Positions 9,657 through 17,592 of a stretch of 36,297 bases of DNA are shown piece by piece. Where the stretch lies: assembly GCA_002688965.1 (NCBI GenBank), contig NZEE01000058.1, positions 1 to 36,297 on the forward strand, given 5' to 3'. The stretch's first letter is position 1. Every line of letters starts with the position of its first letter. The stretch is from an archaeon. GTDB lineage: Archaea; Aenigmatarchaeota; Aenigmatarchaeia; GW2011-AR5; GCA-2688965. The notes beneath the pieces are model-generated. The model was not told the origin of the DNA and did no database searches. It worked only from the letters and a program-made list of their open reading frames with translations. The translations under genes were made by a program, and so were the position numbers.

Positions 9657-11051
9657 CTACTTCACCAGTATCTTTGTCGCGAACGATCCCAAGCTTCCTT
9701 CTACACCAACCAGACCGCCCATTGTCGTACCTATCGGTGCTGCTACAACCGTACCAACACCATCACCCCCAGCAGTAGCTGCATTTCCAGATGTTAACAG
9801 TGCTAGATCTGCATCCTCTCCGCCGAGCTTGATTACTCCGTCGGCACCGGGTATGAATACTATGTCACCATCTGATCTTATAATAACGGCAGCCTCGCCA
9901 ACAACTATTTTAAGATCATCACGTGCAATCATTCTAACCTGATTTGACTTTAAGACAATTGCAGGTCCCTCACCAGATGCCTCATCTCCATCTATTTCTA
10001 TTTCAAAATTTGTATCGGCATCTGTATTCATGGACACGTAAATTCTTGAGAGGTCATTCTCAAAATCAGGATCCCCCTCTGCTGCGTTTGACTCCTCGTC
10101 TGTTACAGATGGGAACTTATTAATTTCATCCCACTCCCTGGTGTTAGTGACAGCACCAAGGTCTGAGTTATCTACAGCAGCTGTTGCTGCATCTTGACCC
10201 CTACCTGCAACTATGTCTATTGTGCCAAATCCAGTTACACCTTCCATAGACTCACCTATGGTTTCTTCTGTTCCTGGTGGCGTATCTGCTTCACCTACTC
10301 TATCCATTCCAAGAACAATTGATGTATTGTTGGACCCTTGAAGAACAAGGTCTCCTACTCTCTTGCTAAATCTTGGAACAGGCTCACCAACAAATTGGTC
10401 AGCATACGTATTAGAATATGCAACTATATCACCGTATGCATCCGCACCTGACATATCATTGCTGCTTATTGTTAATCCGCCGCCGCTTGGAAATACAAAC
10501 GCCTCTTCTTCTGTAAATGAAAATGATTCCTCTTGATTTGCTAGTGCACTATCAGTACTTGTAACAGCGTCTAGATAAAGTGACTCTCTATTTTTTTGAG
10601 TATAGTTTAAATCATCTACGTAGTTGTCAGAAGCAATTCTAGTAAGCCAGAAACCTTTTCTAGACTTTCCCCTGCTTAGGGTATCATATATTACCCATAT
10701 CTGCTCACCTGGTTTAACAGGAAACGAGATATGCGGAAAGAATGGATAAAATATCTCAGGCTTACCTCCCCACCCATCTCTGTCAGAAATCACCCTTCCT
10801 ATTACAGAATTTCTTGGCATTCTTCCAATCAACTCTGTATTGCTTACCTTGTCATAACCTGATCGTAGAGACTCAGCATATGTAGAAAAAGTACTATCTT
10901 TTAATGGTGCTTTTTCAAGATCCACAACAGGGTTTGAAATAAAGTTAACAACAACAGCAGCATATAAAATACGACCTACATCTGGAACATTGCTTAGATC
11001 AGATGTAATATCTGTTGAAGAACCGCCTCCTCTAAATGATCTAATTCCCAC
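9657..11051 (-). CDS. gp5: Baseplate hub/spike protein, gp5-like, without a lysozyme domain
   Basis: The N-terminal third contains the OB-fold region of gp5-type hub proteins: NSVIGRVISDRDGW, YPFFPHISFPVKPGEQIWVIY, and then GFWLTRI, at about residues 80-150. The middle is acidic and flexible. The C-terminus (about 340-464) is a beta-helix-like spike with short repeats: VRMIARDDLKIVVGE, VIIRSDGDIVFIPGADG, VIKLGG, as in gp5/VgrG needles. Unlike T4 gp5 (575 aa) I see no lysozyme domain with an E-D-T catalytic pattern between the OB fold and the spike. The start is GTG at 11051, overlapping the end of the preceding gene by 11 bases. It would cap the tail tube at the baseplate centre. Confidence 0.75.
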   Translation of the reverse strand: MGIRSFRGGGSSTDITSDLSNVPDVGRILYAAVVVNFISNPVVDLEKAPLKDSTFSTYAESLRSGYDKVSNTELIGRMPRNSVIGRVISDRDGWGGKPEIFYPFFPHISFPVKPGEQIWVIYDTLSRGKSRKGFWLTRIASDNYVDDLNYTQKNRESLYLDAVTSTDSALANQEESFSFTEEEAFVFPSGGGLTISSNDMSGADAYGDIVAYSNTYADQFVGEPVPRFSKRVGDLVLQGSNNTSIVLGMDRVGEADTPPGTEETIGESMEGVTGFGTIDIVAGRGQDAATAAVDNSDLGAVTNTREWDEINKFPSVTDEESNAAEGDPDFENDLSRIYVSMNTDADTNFEIEIDGDEASGEGPAIVLKSNQVRMIARDDLKIVVGEAAVIIRSDGDIVFIPGADGVIKLGGEDADLALLTSGNAATAGGDGVGTVVAAPIGTTMGGLVGVEGSLGSFATKILVK

Positions 11052-11415
11052 CTTGTGACTCGTTTATCTGATTGTAGATATCATTAATATCAACGGGCTT
11101 TTCTTCCTCTCTAGAAATAGTCTCAGCAAGCTTTAGTATTTGATCATTTGACTTTGACATTCTCTCAAGATATTTTGATAAAATAGTTCCATACTGACCA
11201 TGATTTGCAAGGCTACCGCGTGTTTGCATAAGGAGATCAGTAAGTAAAATGCCAGCATTAGCTCTATCAGTTAAAGCATTTTCATAAACATCTCTCCATA
11301 ATAACTTTTTCCTGTCTTCAGTATTTACAAGGGAATCTAGTAGTTCGGAAAATTTTTCTATTTTCTCTTCCTTCTCTCTTACTCTGCTTGTAAATGTATC
11401 TATATTTTCTGACAT
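11041..11415 (-). CDS. Small helical protein, 124 aa, directly downstream of sigma
   Basis: The function is unknown. The start at 11415 is chosen over an in-frame codon at 11445 because GGAG stands 7 bases upstream and this start leaves the sigma gene intact, with the two genes just abutting. The protein is charged and helical: a coiled-coil-like N-terminus (REKEEKIEKFSELLDSL), a middle segment LLWRDVYENALTDRANA, then YLERMSKSNDQILKLAE. I have the impression of similar proteins in other large T4-like phages but cannot name the family. Being translated right after the late sigma factor suggests a possible late-transcription accessory role like T4 gp33. That is inference from position only. Confidence 0.6.
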   Translation of the reverse strand: MSENIDTFTSRVREKEEKIEKFSELLDSLVNTEDRKKLLWRDVYENALTDRANAGILLTDLLMQTRGSLANHGQYGTILSKYLERMSKSNDQILKLAETISREEEKPVDINDIYNQINESQGGN

Positions 11416-11416
11416 A

Positions 11417-12160
11417 TTATTCTCCAAAGAAAAATTCATACTCATCTTTCTTACTTATGTCCCTATAGTGTTTTCTAATAGAAGACATTGCAACTGAAAG
11501 CTGTTTTGGAGATAAGCTTGATATGTCTCTTAAGTATACGAATATTGCTCGCTTATTAAGAAGATCAAGATCATCAACCTTGTCAAATAAAGCTATTATG
11601 GCATCTATACACGCAATCTCTTTTTCTGTTCGAAGACGTGTCTTTATCTCTTGAAGCATTTCCTTTAAAGCAGCAAACGATTCACGCCTCATCATATTTT
11701 TATCTTGAGGTGCATCTATTTTAAATGCTTCAAGATACACAGGATCAGTTAGTGATCTCTCTTCTGCATCCTGAATGCTTACTGTTCTATTTCTTATTTT
11801 TGTTCTCTTTTTACTTTGAATAATTAGCCAGTTCTTAGCTACCACATTAAAATATGAAAAAGCCTTTGTCCCTCTATCTGGATCAAACTTCCTAATTGTT
11901 TCATATAAAAAAGTTACACAATCATTTTTTAAAACCTGAAATGTGTCTGGTGTTTTTGCAAATCCGTGAATGAATATTAAATTCTCAGCTAGCTTATTAA
12001 AAGCAGGACATATCTTTTCTACGTATATTTTATGCTTAATTTCATCAGATTCTGTATTTTGATAAATTCTAATATTATCATGGGTCTCTTTGGTAAAATA
12101 ATTTTTAGAAGATCCCTTTTTTCTTCTTCTGATAGTCTTTTTAACTATTTTTTTTTTCAT
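11417..12160 (-). CDS. gp55: Late-transcription sigma factor, gp55-like
   Basis: The 247-aa protein resembles the T4 gp55 sigma family that directs host RNA polymerase to phage late promoters. Residues about 78-120 form a sigma region 2-like block: a helix with FLYETIRKFDPDRG, then KAFSYFNVVAKNWLI and a basic SKKRTKIRNR tail. This matches gp55's NFDETKYKNPHAYITQ...FV...KKERK in layout. The first 16 residues are almost all Lys, Arg and Ile, unusual for a sigma and possibly a DNA contact. Region 4 of bacterial sigmas is not evident, as in gp55. The ATG at 12160 overlaps the stop of the upstream membrane-protein gene (ATGA), so the two are translationally coupled. Confidence 0.8.
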   Translation of the reverse strand: MKKKIVKKTIRRRKKGSSKNYFTKETHDNIRIYQNTESDEIKHKIYVEKICPAFNKLAENLIFIHGFAKTPDTFQVLKNDCVTFLYETIRKFDPDRGTKAFSYFNVVAKNWLIIQSKKRTKIRNRTVSIQDAEERSLTDPVYLEAFKIDAPQDKNMMRRESFAALKEMLQEIKTRLRTEKEIACIDAIIALFDKVDDLDLLNKRAIFVYLRDISSLSPKQLSVAMSSIRKHYRDISKKDEYEFFFGE

Positions 12161-12492
12161 TTTTGAATATCCGAACCTGAAGTATCTATAGTTTTATCAC
12201 TTTCTGCAGAAGAAATTAAGCTATTTGCAACTGAAAGTATTGAATCTCTACTAGCTTCAATTTCCGATATTACCTGTCTAACTTCTACAGAGTCAAAAAA
12301 AACTGGTGTTTCTGCTATTTTAGACATTGCTGCGTATCTTTGATCTAATAGATCTAAAGATTCCTCAATTGAATCTTGCACCCTTAATATCATTACTCCA
12401 AATTTAAAATTATATCGTATAGAAAATAAAAGAATGACAGCAGTAACAATATTGGCTAGTATTAAAATTATAAAACTTGAAAACTCAATCAT
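12157..12492 (-). CDS. Small membrane-anchored protein with coiled-coil domain, 111 aa
   Basis: Residues about 5-26 (FSSFIILILANIVTAVILLFSI) form one clear hydrophobic helix, followed by a positively charged turn (RYNFKF), so the N-terminus is probably outside and the rest cytoplasmic. The remaining 80 residues are helical and heptad-like (SIEESLDLLDQRYAAMSKI; VISEIEASRDSIL) with a polar tail. The family is unknown. The gene overlaps the upstream glycosyltransferase stop by one base (TAATG) and the downstream sigma start by four (ATGA). An inner-membrane anchor for another phage protein is the simplest reading. It has no holin hallmark beyond the single helix. Confidence 0.6.
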   Translation of the reverse strand: MIEFSSFIILILANIVTAVILLFSIRYNFKFGVMILRVQDSIEESLDLLDQRYAAMSKIAETPVFFDSVEVRQVISEIEASRDSILSVANSLISSAESDKTIDTSGSDIQK

Positions 12493-13664
12493 TATTCCAT
12501 TATCTCTAGTAGTACCTCTTCATATTTCTTAATAATTGATGCCTTGTTAAATTCACACCTTATCTTCTTGCCAAGATTGCATGCCCAAACTTTTGGAATT
12601 TGAGGCTTATTGTAAAATTTGTGAATCTTCTTTTTGAAATCACTTTCTGAAGGATTTGCCCACTTTGCACCACTTACAAATATTCGCTTGTCTACTTTAT
12701 CATTGGATATATTGACGAGATCATAGTCAATATTAATAGATTTTCCTAGAGACAAAAACTCCATATGTGCTGACCAGTTAGTAACCATGACTGGTAAATC
12801 TGATGCAGCAGCTTCTAATATTGGTAATCCAAATCCTTCACCTCTAGTTAAATTTATGAGACATTTTATAGATTTGTTTCTATATAGCCCACATACTTCA
12901 TCATTTGTAAGATTCCCATGTATAAAATGAACTCTAGGAAACTGTCCCGGGCGAACTTCTTTCAAAACTTGAGATAGTATATTTTTTGTAATTTTTCTAT
13001 CAATCCTGGTTCCCCTGCCACTATTTGTCTTTAAAACAAGGCCAACATCTTTGTTATCTTTAAACGCTTCACAAAACCACTTTATTGTATTAAAAATATT
13101 TTTTCGATCTGTCTCTGAATTGTGACCATTTATCTGAGATATTGCAAGAAAATTAAATTTTGATTCAAACTCCATATTTTCAAAATGATTTTCAGACGTT
13201 AACGGCTTCTCTATCTCTACGTGATACCACTCTGGAATAACATAAATTTTTGTTTTCACGTCTCCAGATCGATGTAAGCACAATTTTGCATGCTCAGATG
13301 GAACTATGATAGCATCCATTCTATTGCACGCATTTATCCATTCAGGATTGCATCTGTCTGTTTCCACGACAGCAGAAACACCCACATTTTTTCTTGCTAA
13401 GTTCGGATCCCACTCGTCTGGTAGTTGAACTTGAAATGAAATATCGTTAATTGCTTCTGACCTACTTGTTGATTCCATTATTTTTCCAACAATTCCATTC
13501 TCTAAATCAGGATTTATAAGCCACGTAGTGTGACCCCAATTAACTACCTGTGTTTCTTTTTTAATATCTGCAACACTTGTTTCATCTAAAAAAGAAAATA
13601 TCTGTCTTGAGTGAACTCCATACCCACTTATAGATAAAAGTGGTGCCCTAATTAGTACATTCAT
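12492..13664 (-). CDS. Glycosyltransferase, GT-B fold, GT4-like, 390 aa
   Basis: The N-terminus (MNVLIRAPLLSISGYGVHSR) has the Gly-rich loop of GT-B enzymes. Residues 276-290 carry the GT4 donor-site signature, GEGFGLPILEAAASDLPV, including the E-x7-E motif (Glu276 and Glu284) that binds the nucleotide-sugar phosphates. Before it lies a Rossmann half with FLAISQINGHNSETDRKN, VGLVLKTNSGRG and HFIHGNLTNDEV. No membrane helix is visible. The donor sugar and the acceptor cannot be read from sequence. It starts 9 bases after the preceding glycosyltransferase stop, and the two form the downstream end of the sugar region, next to the sigma operon. Confidence 0.8.
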   Translation of the reverse strand: MNVLIRAPLLSISGYGVHSRQIFSFLDETSVADIKKETQVVNWGHTTWLINPDLENGIVGKIMESTSRSEAINDISFQVQLPDEWDPNLARKNVGVSAVVETDRCNPEWINACNRMDAIIVPSEHAKLCLHRSGDVKTKIYVIPEWYHVEIEKPLTSENHFENMEFESKFNFLAISQINGHNSETDRKNIFNTIKWFCEAFKDNKDVGLVLKTNSGRGTRIDRKITKNILSQVLKEVRPGQFPRVHFIHGNLTNDEVCGLYRNKSIKCLINLTRGEGFGLPILEAAASDLPVMVTNWSAHMEFLSLGKSINIDYDLVNISNDKVDKRIFVSGAKWANPSESDFKKKIHKFYNKPQIPKVWACNLGKKIRCEFNKASIIKKYEEVLLEIME

Positions 13665-13673
13665 TATTTACAC

Positions 13674-14915
13674 CTACATTGAAAAAACTTCATATCTTTT
13701 ATAATTTTCCTTCCAGTTTCCTATTAACTCAGTAAGAGTTTCATCCCATTTATCTACGACATCTTTTAAATTAAATTCAGAATCTACATACTCTAAAACT
13801 TTTTTACACAGTATTTCTTTTTCTTCATCAGACATGTTATAAAATTTCATAATTCCATTAGCAATAGTTTCATTACTTACATAGTCTTCATAAATATACG
13901 GAACGGTCTGCGAACCAACAAGGGTCTGTAACTCTACTGGAAGGGAGACTCCATTTTCCGTTCCATCCCTGTGATCAATAACTTGTCTAGTCAATCCTCC
14001 AGTCTTAACAGCGATAATAGGAGTTCCACACTGCATAGATTCAAGTGTTGAAAGTCCAAATCCTTCTGCATAGCTTATGTTTATACAAAAATCTGAAATA
14101 TTGTAAAGAACGTTCATGTTTTCAAAGTCTAGACGTTGTGTTGAAAAGAAAACATTTTCTTGTACGTCCATTGCTTCGGAAACCTGTATAAGATTTGATC
14201 CTTCGGGATCGTGAGGATCACAGTGCATAATCAATAGGGCATTTCTATGCCCATGTTCTTTTTCAAGGTTGTCAAGAAATTGTTTCCACGCAACAATAGT
14301 ATCAGAAGATCTCTTTCTTTTTGCGTTTCTGTTTACCCATATTCCAACAAACCAATCCTTTCTTTCTTCACCAAGCAGAGATATCTTGTGCTTTTGTATG
14401 TCTTCTTTATTAATTTTTTTAAAAATGTTTTTTGGAACAGCATGAGGAATAAAATTAGTCTTAGACGGGTGCCTATCTTTGAGCTGTGTGTATGTATGGT
14501 GACTGTGACAATTTATCAAATCTGTAGATTCATATAGTGGATCATTGAATTCAGGATAAGGGGTGTTATCCCATACATGCCACCATGCTATTGGACACAC
14601 TTGATGAATCTCATCTTCTATTTCAAATAACCACAGAAAAAACCTTGGATCTGTAAAAATAAATAAAACATCTGGTTTTTCTGCTGCAAGAGTTACCCTT
14701 ATAAGATCTGGATTTCCAAATCCATCTATGGGCTTGATAATAAAATCATCATCAACTTTTATAGTATCATAACTTGCGTGTTTTAAAGCTGCGCCAAATT
14801 GTCTAAATGTGTATTTGTTTTTTTCTAACAGTCCACTTACGAGGTGTCTTGTCTGTGTTCCAACACCAGATGTAGATAATGCATGATCAGACAAAATTAC
14901 TACTTTCTTTTTCAT
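13674..14915 (-). CDS. Glycosyltransferase, GT-B fold, GT4, 413 aa
   Basis: The N-terminal loop STSGVGTQTRHLVSGLL is the acceptor-side motif of GT4 enzymes. The C-terminal Rossmann half has NRNAKRKR (about 196-202, the basic donor-phosphate contact) and YAEGFGLSTLESMQCGTPIIA (282-301), with the paired Glu284/Glu292. An aromatic stretch WWHVWDNTPYPEFNDPLYES (111-130) is a distinctive insert. The protein is soluble, with no signal or membrane helix. Similar proteins in large phages have been proposed to modify DNA, virion proteins or host surface glycans; sequence alone does not decide. The gap upstream (14916-14971) shows no clear promoter. Confidence 0.82.
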   Translation of the reverse strand: MKKKVVILSDHALSTSGVGTQTRHLVSGLLEKNKYTFRQFGAALKHASYDTIKVDDDFIIKPIDGFGNPDLIRVTLAAEKPDVLFIFTDPRFFLWLFEIEDEIHQVCPIAWWHVWDNTPYPEFNDPLYESTDLINCHSHHTYTQLKDRHPSKTNFIPHAVPKNIFKKINKEDIQKHKISLLGEERKDWFVGIWVNRNAKRKRSSDTIVAWKQFLDNLEKEHGHRNALLIMHCDPHDPEGSNLIQVSEAMDVQENVFFSTQRLDFENMNVLYNISDFCINISYAEGFGLSTLESMQCGTPIIAVKTGGLTRQVIDHRDGTENGVSLPVELQTLVGSQTVPYIYEDYVSNETIANGIMKFYNMSDEEKEILCKKVLEYVDSEFNLKDVVDKWDETLTELIGNWKENYKRYEVFSM

Positions 14916-14971
14916 TTATTTCAGCCTCAATACAGATAATAACACAGCGAGTGCATCTAGTTAATTTAAAA

Positions 14972-15805
14972 CTACGTACAGTGCTCTGTATCTTTAAACG
15001 AGCAGTATCTACATGAGTCTCTATTTTTAAGAAAAATATTATTTGAAACAGAAGATATCATATTATTCATCATCTTTATACCGCGTGAAAGAGTCTTTGG
15101 ACCAACAGAAACTGTAACAAGTTCACAAATTTTACCTAGCTTTCCACCTCTTTTCAATAAAACAAATCCGCACCTGATATCCTTAAGCTCAATATTGTGC
15201 TTTCTTGCCCAGAAATGCTTATAAAGTATAAGCTGTGCAGTCATTAAGATATCCTGCTTTTTTTCTCTTCTCCACCCGTAAGCCCCGGCTGTCTTCCAGT
15301 CAAGAATCCAGTAAATGTATCCGTCTCCATTTTTCTTAGGAACTTTTATTACAGCATCAATAAATCCTTTGAAATTCATAGATTTTCGACTTATCTTTTC
15401 ATAAAGCTCTTCTTCTGCTTTAACAACTTCCCAATTGGGAAACGTCTTGTCAAGAAAATCAGGAATTTCATTCCACATATTTTCAGCCCAATTACACCAT
15501 TCACTAACTGGAACATGTTTATACCAAGAAGGTTGCTTTTTATACCAGTCCGGATTATCAAAACCATTTTTTTCCCAAGCGGAACGAATATTAGATAAAA
15601 GTAAATCTTTATCTACTGATCTAGTCTCTAAAAGAGATTCACACCCCTCATGAACAGATGTTCCAAAATCTAAATAGGGGGATGGCTCAAACATATCCAC
15701 CTTATCAATATGTGTAAGTTTATGTCTCCAAGAGCACTCTTTCCAGCACTTAATCTCAGAAAACGAAACGTGCTTCTTTCCAGTTGGAAACTCTAATTCG
15801 CTCAT
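14972..15805 (-). CDS. PD-(D/E)XK nuclease, Cas4/RecB-like, with Fe-S cysteines
   Basis: This is a RecB-family nuclease of Cas4/AddB type. It begins with FSEIKCWKECSWRHKL (first cysteines Cys20 and Cys24), followed by the motif I His52 in FGTSVHEG. The core acids are Asp150 in GFIDAV and the D-x-K of ILDWKT (Asp169, Lys171), then the Q-x3-Y motif at Gln191-Tyr195. The C-terminus has CRYCSFKDTEHC (Cys265, Cys268, Cys276), which with the N-terminal Cys would hold a 4Fe-4S cluster. All key residues are present, so it is probably active as a 5'-3' exonuclease or endonuclease in replication or recombination. AGGAGAG precedes the ATG. It is the only DNA-metabolism gene within the sugar region. Confidence 0.85.
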   Translation of the reverse strand: MSELEFPTGKKHVSFSEIKCWKECSWRHKLTHIDKVDMFEPSPYLDFGTSVHEGCESLLETRSVDKDLLLSNIRSAWEKNGFDNPDWYKKQPSWYKHVPVSEWCNWAENMWNEIPDFLDKTFPNWEVVKAEEELYEKISRKSMNFKGFIDAVIKVPKKNGDGYIYWILDWKTAGAYGWRREKKQDILMTAQLILYKHFWARKHNIELKDIRCGFVLLKRGGKLGKICELVTVSVGPKTLSRGIKMMNNMISSVSNNIFLKNRDSCRYCSFKDTEHCT

Positions 15806-15851
15806 TCTAACTCTCCTGTTACTTTATAATACAGCAACCTATTAGCTTTTA

Positions 15852-16751
15852 TCAGTATGAATTAATCATATCCTTTAGATCATATTTTGGATTCCACTTT
15901 AAATGAGAAATAGTTTTACTAATATCCGCTAGAGTTTCCCTAACTTCTGCTGGCCTTTCGCCTATATGTTCTATACCCACCCCCTCCATTATCATATCAG
16001 AAACTTCTACAATTGAATAGTTTTTACCCGTTCCAACATTGTATACATTGTGCTTGATATTCGACTCCGCGGCACACATATTTGCATCTACAACATCATC
16101 AATGTATGTAAAGTCTCTTCGTTGCAATCCATCACCTACTATTGTCATTCTTTTTTCCTCTCTTGCCTGTCTTTTAAATAGACCTACTATGGGTGCGTAA
16201 TGACCTTTTACAGGTTCTCTTGGACCGTAAACATTAAAATATCGCAATACTATACTTTCTAATTCATAAAGTTGAAAGTATAATTTGCACACATGCTCAC
16301 CCATCCATTTTGACATTGAGTATGGATTTAAGCAATATGGTGGCATATTTGGCTGGAATGGAATTGCATTCTGTGGTCCATATAAGGATGACGTACTAGA
16401 ATATACAAGTTTCTTTACAGAGTGCAACCTGGACCATTCTAGAACCCTCTGTGTACCAACTACGTTAACCTCAAAGCATTCACCTGGGCTTCCTATAGTT
16501 GGCTGAATACGACTGCGAGCAGCCAAGTGAAAAACGTAGTCGACATTAGAAAAATACTCAGAACAGTCATCTTGTGAAATATCTTTTTTCCAATATGTGA
16601 CGTTTTCTTTGTTTTCATTATAGTAAAACTCTTTGTTTTCCGGAGCCGAAAGATCATCTATGACTATCACCCTATGACCCATTGAAACCAGTCTATCTAC
16701 AATGTGGCTTCCAATAAACCCGCAACCTCCCGTAACTAAACTAGTCGTCAC
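15852..16751 (-). CDS. NAD-dependent nucleotide-sugar epimerase (extended SDR)
   Basis: This is an extended short-chain dehydrogenase. It has the NAD-binding loop TGGCGFIGSH (8-16), VFHLAA (about 73-78), the SSTSSLYG active-site strand (118-125) and the catalytic Y-x3-K at Tyr144/Lys148. RYFNVYGPRE (170-179) and RDFTYIDDVV are the usual substrate-binding segments of UDP-GlcNAc/UDP-Glc 4-epimerases, such as WbpP. The T-D-E triad of 4,6-dehydratases is absent, which argues for epimerisation. At 299 aa it is slightly shorter than the family norm. The start is a GTG at 16751 inside the end of the dehydrogenase gene (11-base overlap), preceded by AAGGAAGGG. The C-terminus is complete. Confidence 0.85.
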   Translation of the reverse strand: MTTSLVTGGCGFIGSHIVDRLVSMGHRVIVIDDLSAPENKEFYYNENKENVTYWKKDISQDDCSEYFSNVDYVFHLAARSRIQPTIGSPGECFEVNVVGTQRVLEWSRLHSVKKLVYSSTSSLYGPQNAIPFQPNMPPYCLNPYSMSKWMGEHVCKLYFQLYELESIVLRYFNVYGPREPVKGHYAPIVGLFKRQAREEKRMTIVGDGLQRRDFTYIDDVVDANMCAAESNIKHNVYNVGTGKNYSIVEVSDMIMEGVGIEHIGERPAEVRETLADISKTISHLKWNPKYDLKDMINSY

Positions 16752-17592
16752 TTATTGCCCTTCCTTTCATCTTTTCCCAATCTCTATTTTTTCTTAATTT
16801 ATTATTCTTGTCTAATACATTTTTTAATAAAGTGGGATCCACATCAAGCTCCTCAGCAAAGTAAATCAGTGCCTCCATATCTTTAGGAAAACAGTGGCCC
16901 CCAAAACCTCTATCTCCATCTGGACCAGGAACCATTAAGTGACTCTTTCCAATTCTCCCATCATGCAATGCATACTCTGTTACTTTGTCAAAGTCAATAT
17001 TGGCTGCTGTACAAATATCGTACATCTCATTTGCAAATATAACCTTCGTTGCAAGAAAACAGTTTGTAAAATACTTTACAGCCTCAGCTGTATTTGACCC
17101 AGTCTTAATAATTGGAATCTCTGGAAATGCACGTCTAAATATTTGTTTTACTTTACCAGTAGCAGGTCTTGGGCCACCTATTATAATCCTGGTTTGATTT
17201 TTAAAATCTTCAAATGAATTTGCCTCTGTTAAAAATTCAGGGCTAAAGCAAACATGAAGCATAGACGTTTTATTTATTCTTTCTGTAGTTCCAGGAGGAA
17301 TAGTTGATTTTATGACTAATACGGGTCTATTTCTACATAAATTATTTTTACACTCTTTATCAATCTTTTCTATTGCAAGCTCAAGAATTCTTGTGTCACA
17401 AGAACCGTCTAGCCTCATTGGAGTTGGAAGACAGACAAATATAATATCAGACTCATAGCATACTTTTTCGTGTGTACTATTGCATTTATCAGCATCTATA
17501 TCATACGTTCTAACCTTATAGAAGTTTTTAAGACCTTCTCTAATTGCTGAGCCGACAAATCCCTGCCCAATAATTCCTATCTCTGCATTCAT
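16741..17592 (-). CDS. Nucleotide-sugar 6-dehydrogenase (UDP-Glc/GDP-Man DH family), short form
   Basis: The enzyme family oxidises the C6 hydroxyl of a UDP-sugar to a uronic acid using 2 NAD+. The NAD loop IGQGFVGSAI (8-17), FSPEFLTEA (117-125), EAVKYFTN with Lys173 and the catalytic GFGGHCFPKD with Cys234 are all present. After Cys234 only about 50 residues follow. The usual C-terminal UDP-binding Rossmann domain (about 110-130 aa) is missing, so the protein is 283 aa instead of about 400. The stop is followed at once by the overlapping epimerase, so this is not a window-edge effect. It overlaps the Gfo/Idh stop by 4 bases (ATGA). WbpA-type UDP-GlcNAc dehydrogenase fits the neighbours. Confidence 0.83.
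   Translation of the reverse strand: MNAEIGIIGQGFVGSAIREGLKNFYKVRTYDIDADKCNSTHEKVCYESDIIFVCLPTPMRLDGSCDTRILELAIEKIDKECKNNLCRNRPVLVIKSTIPPGTTERINKTSMLHVCFSPEFLTEANSFEDFKNQTRIIIGGPRPATGKVKQIFRRAFPEIPIIKTGSNTAEAVKYFTNCFLATKVIFANEMYDICTAANIDFDKVTEYALHDGRIGKSHLMVPGPDGDRGFGGHCFPKDMEALIYFAEELDVDPTLLKNVLDKNNKLRKNRDWEKMKGRAISDD

Noticed and set aside
12492..14915. The two GT4 enzymes as DNA glucosyltransferases
   Set aside because: They have standard GT4 motifs and no resemblance I can see to T4 alpha- or beta-glucosyltransferases, and no hydroxymethylase gene is in the window. It remains possible but unsupported.
14972..15805. Evidence for a CRISPR-Cas system because of the Cas4-like protein
   Set aside because: There is no repeat-spacer array and no Cas1, Cas2 or effector gene in the window. 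Cas4-like nucleases are common stand-alone genes in phages.
15852..16751. Reading the SDR enzyme as a 4,6-dehydratase (RmlB-like)
   Set aside because: The active-site segment has SSTSSLYG and not the T-D-E arrangement of dehydratases, so an epimerase is the better call.
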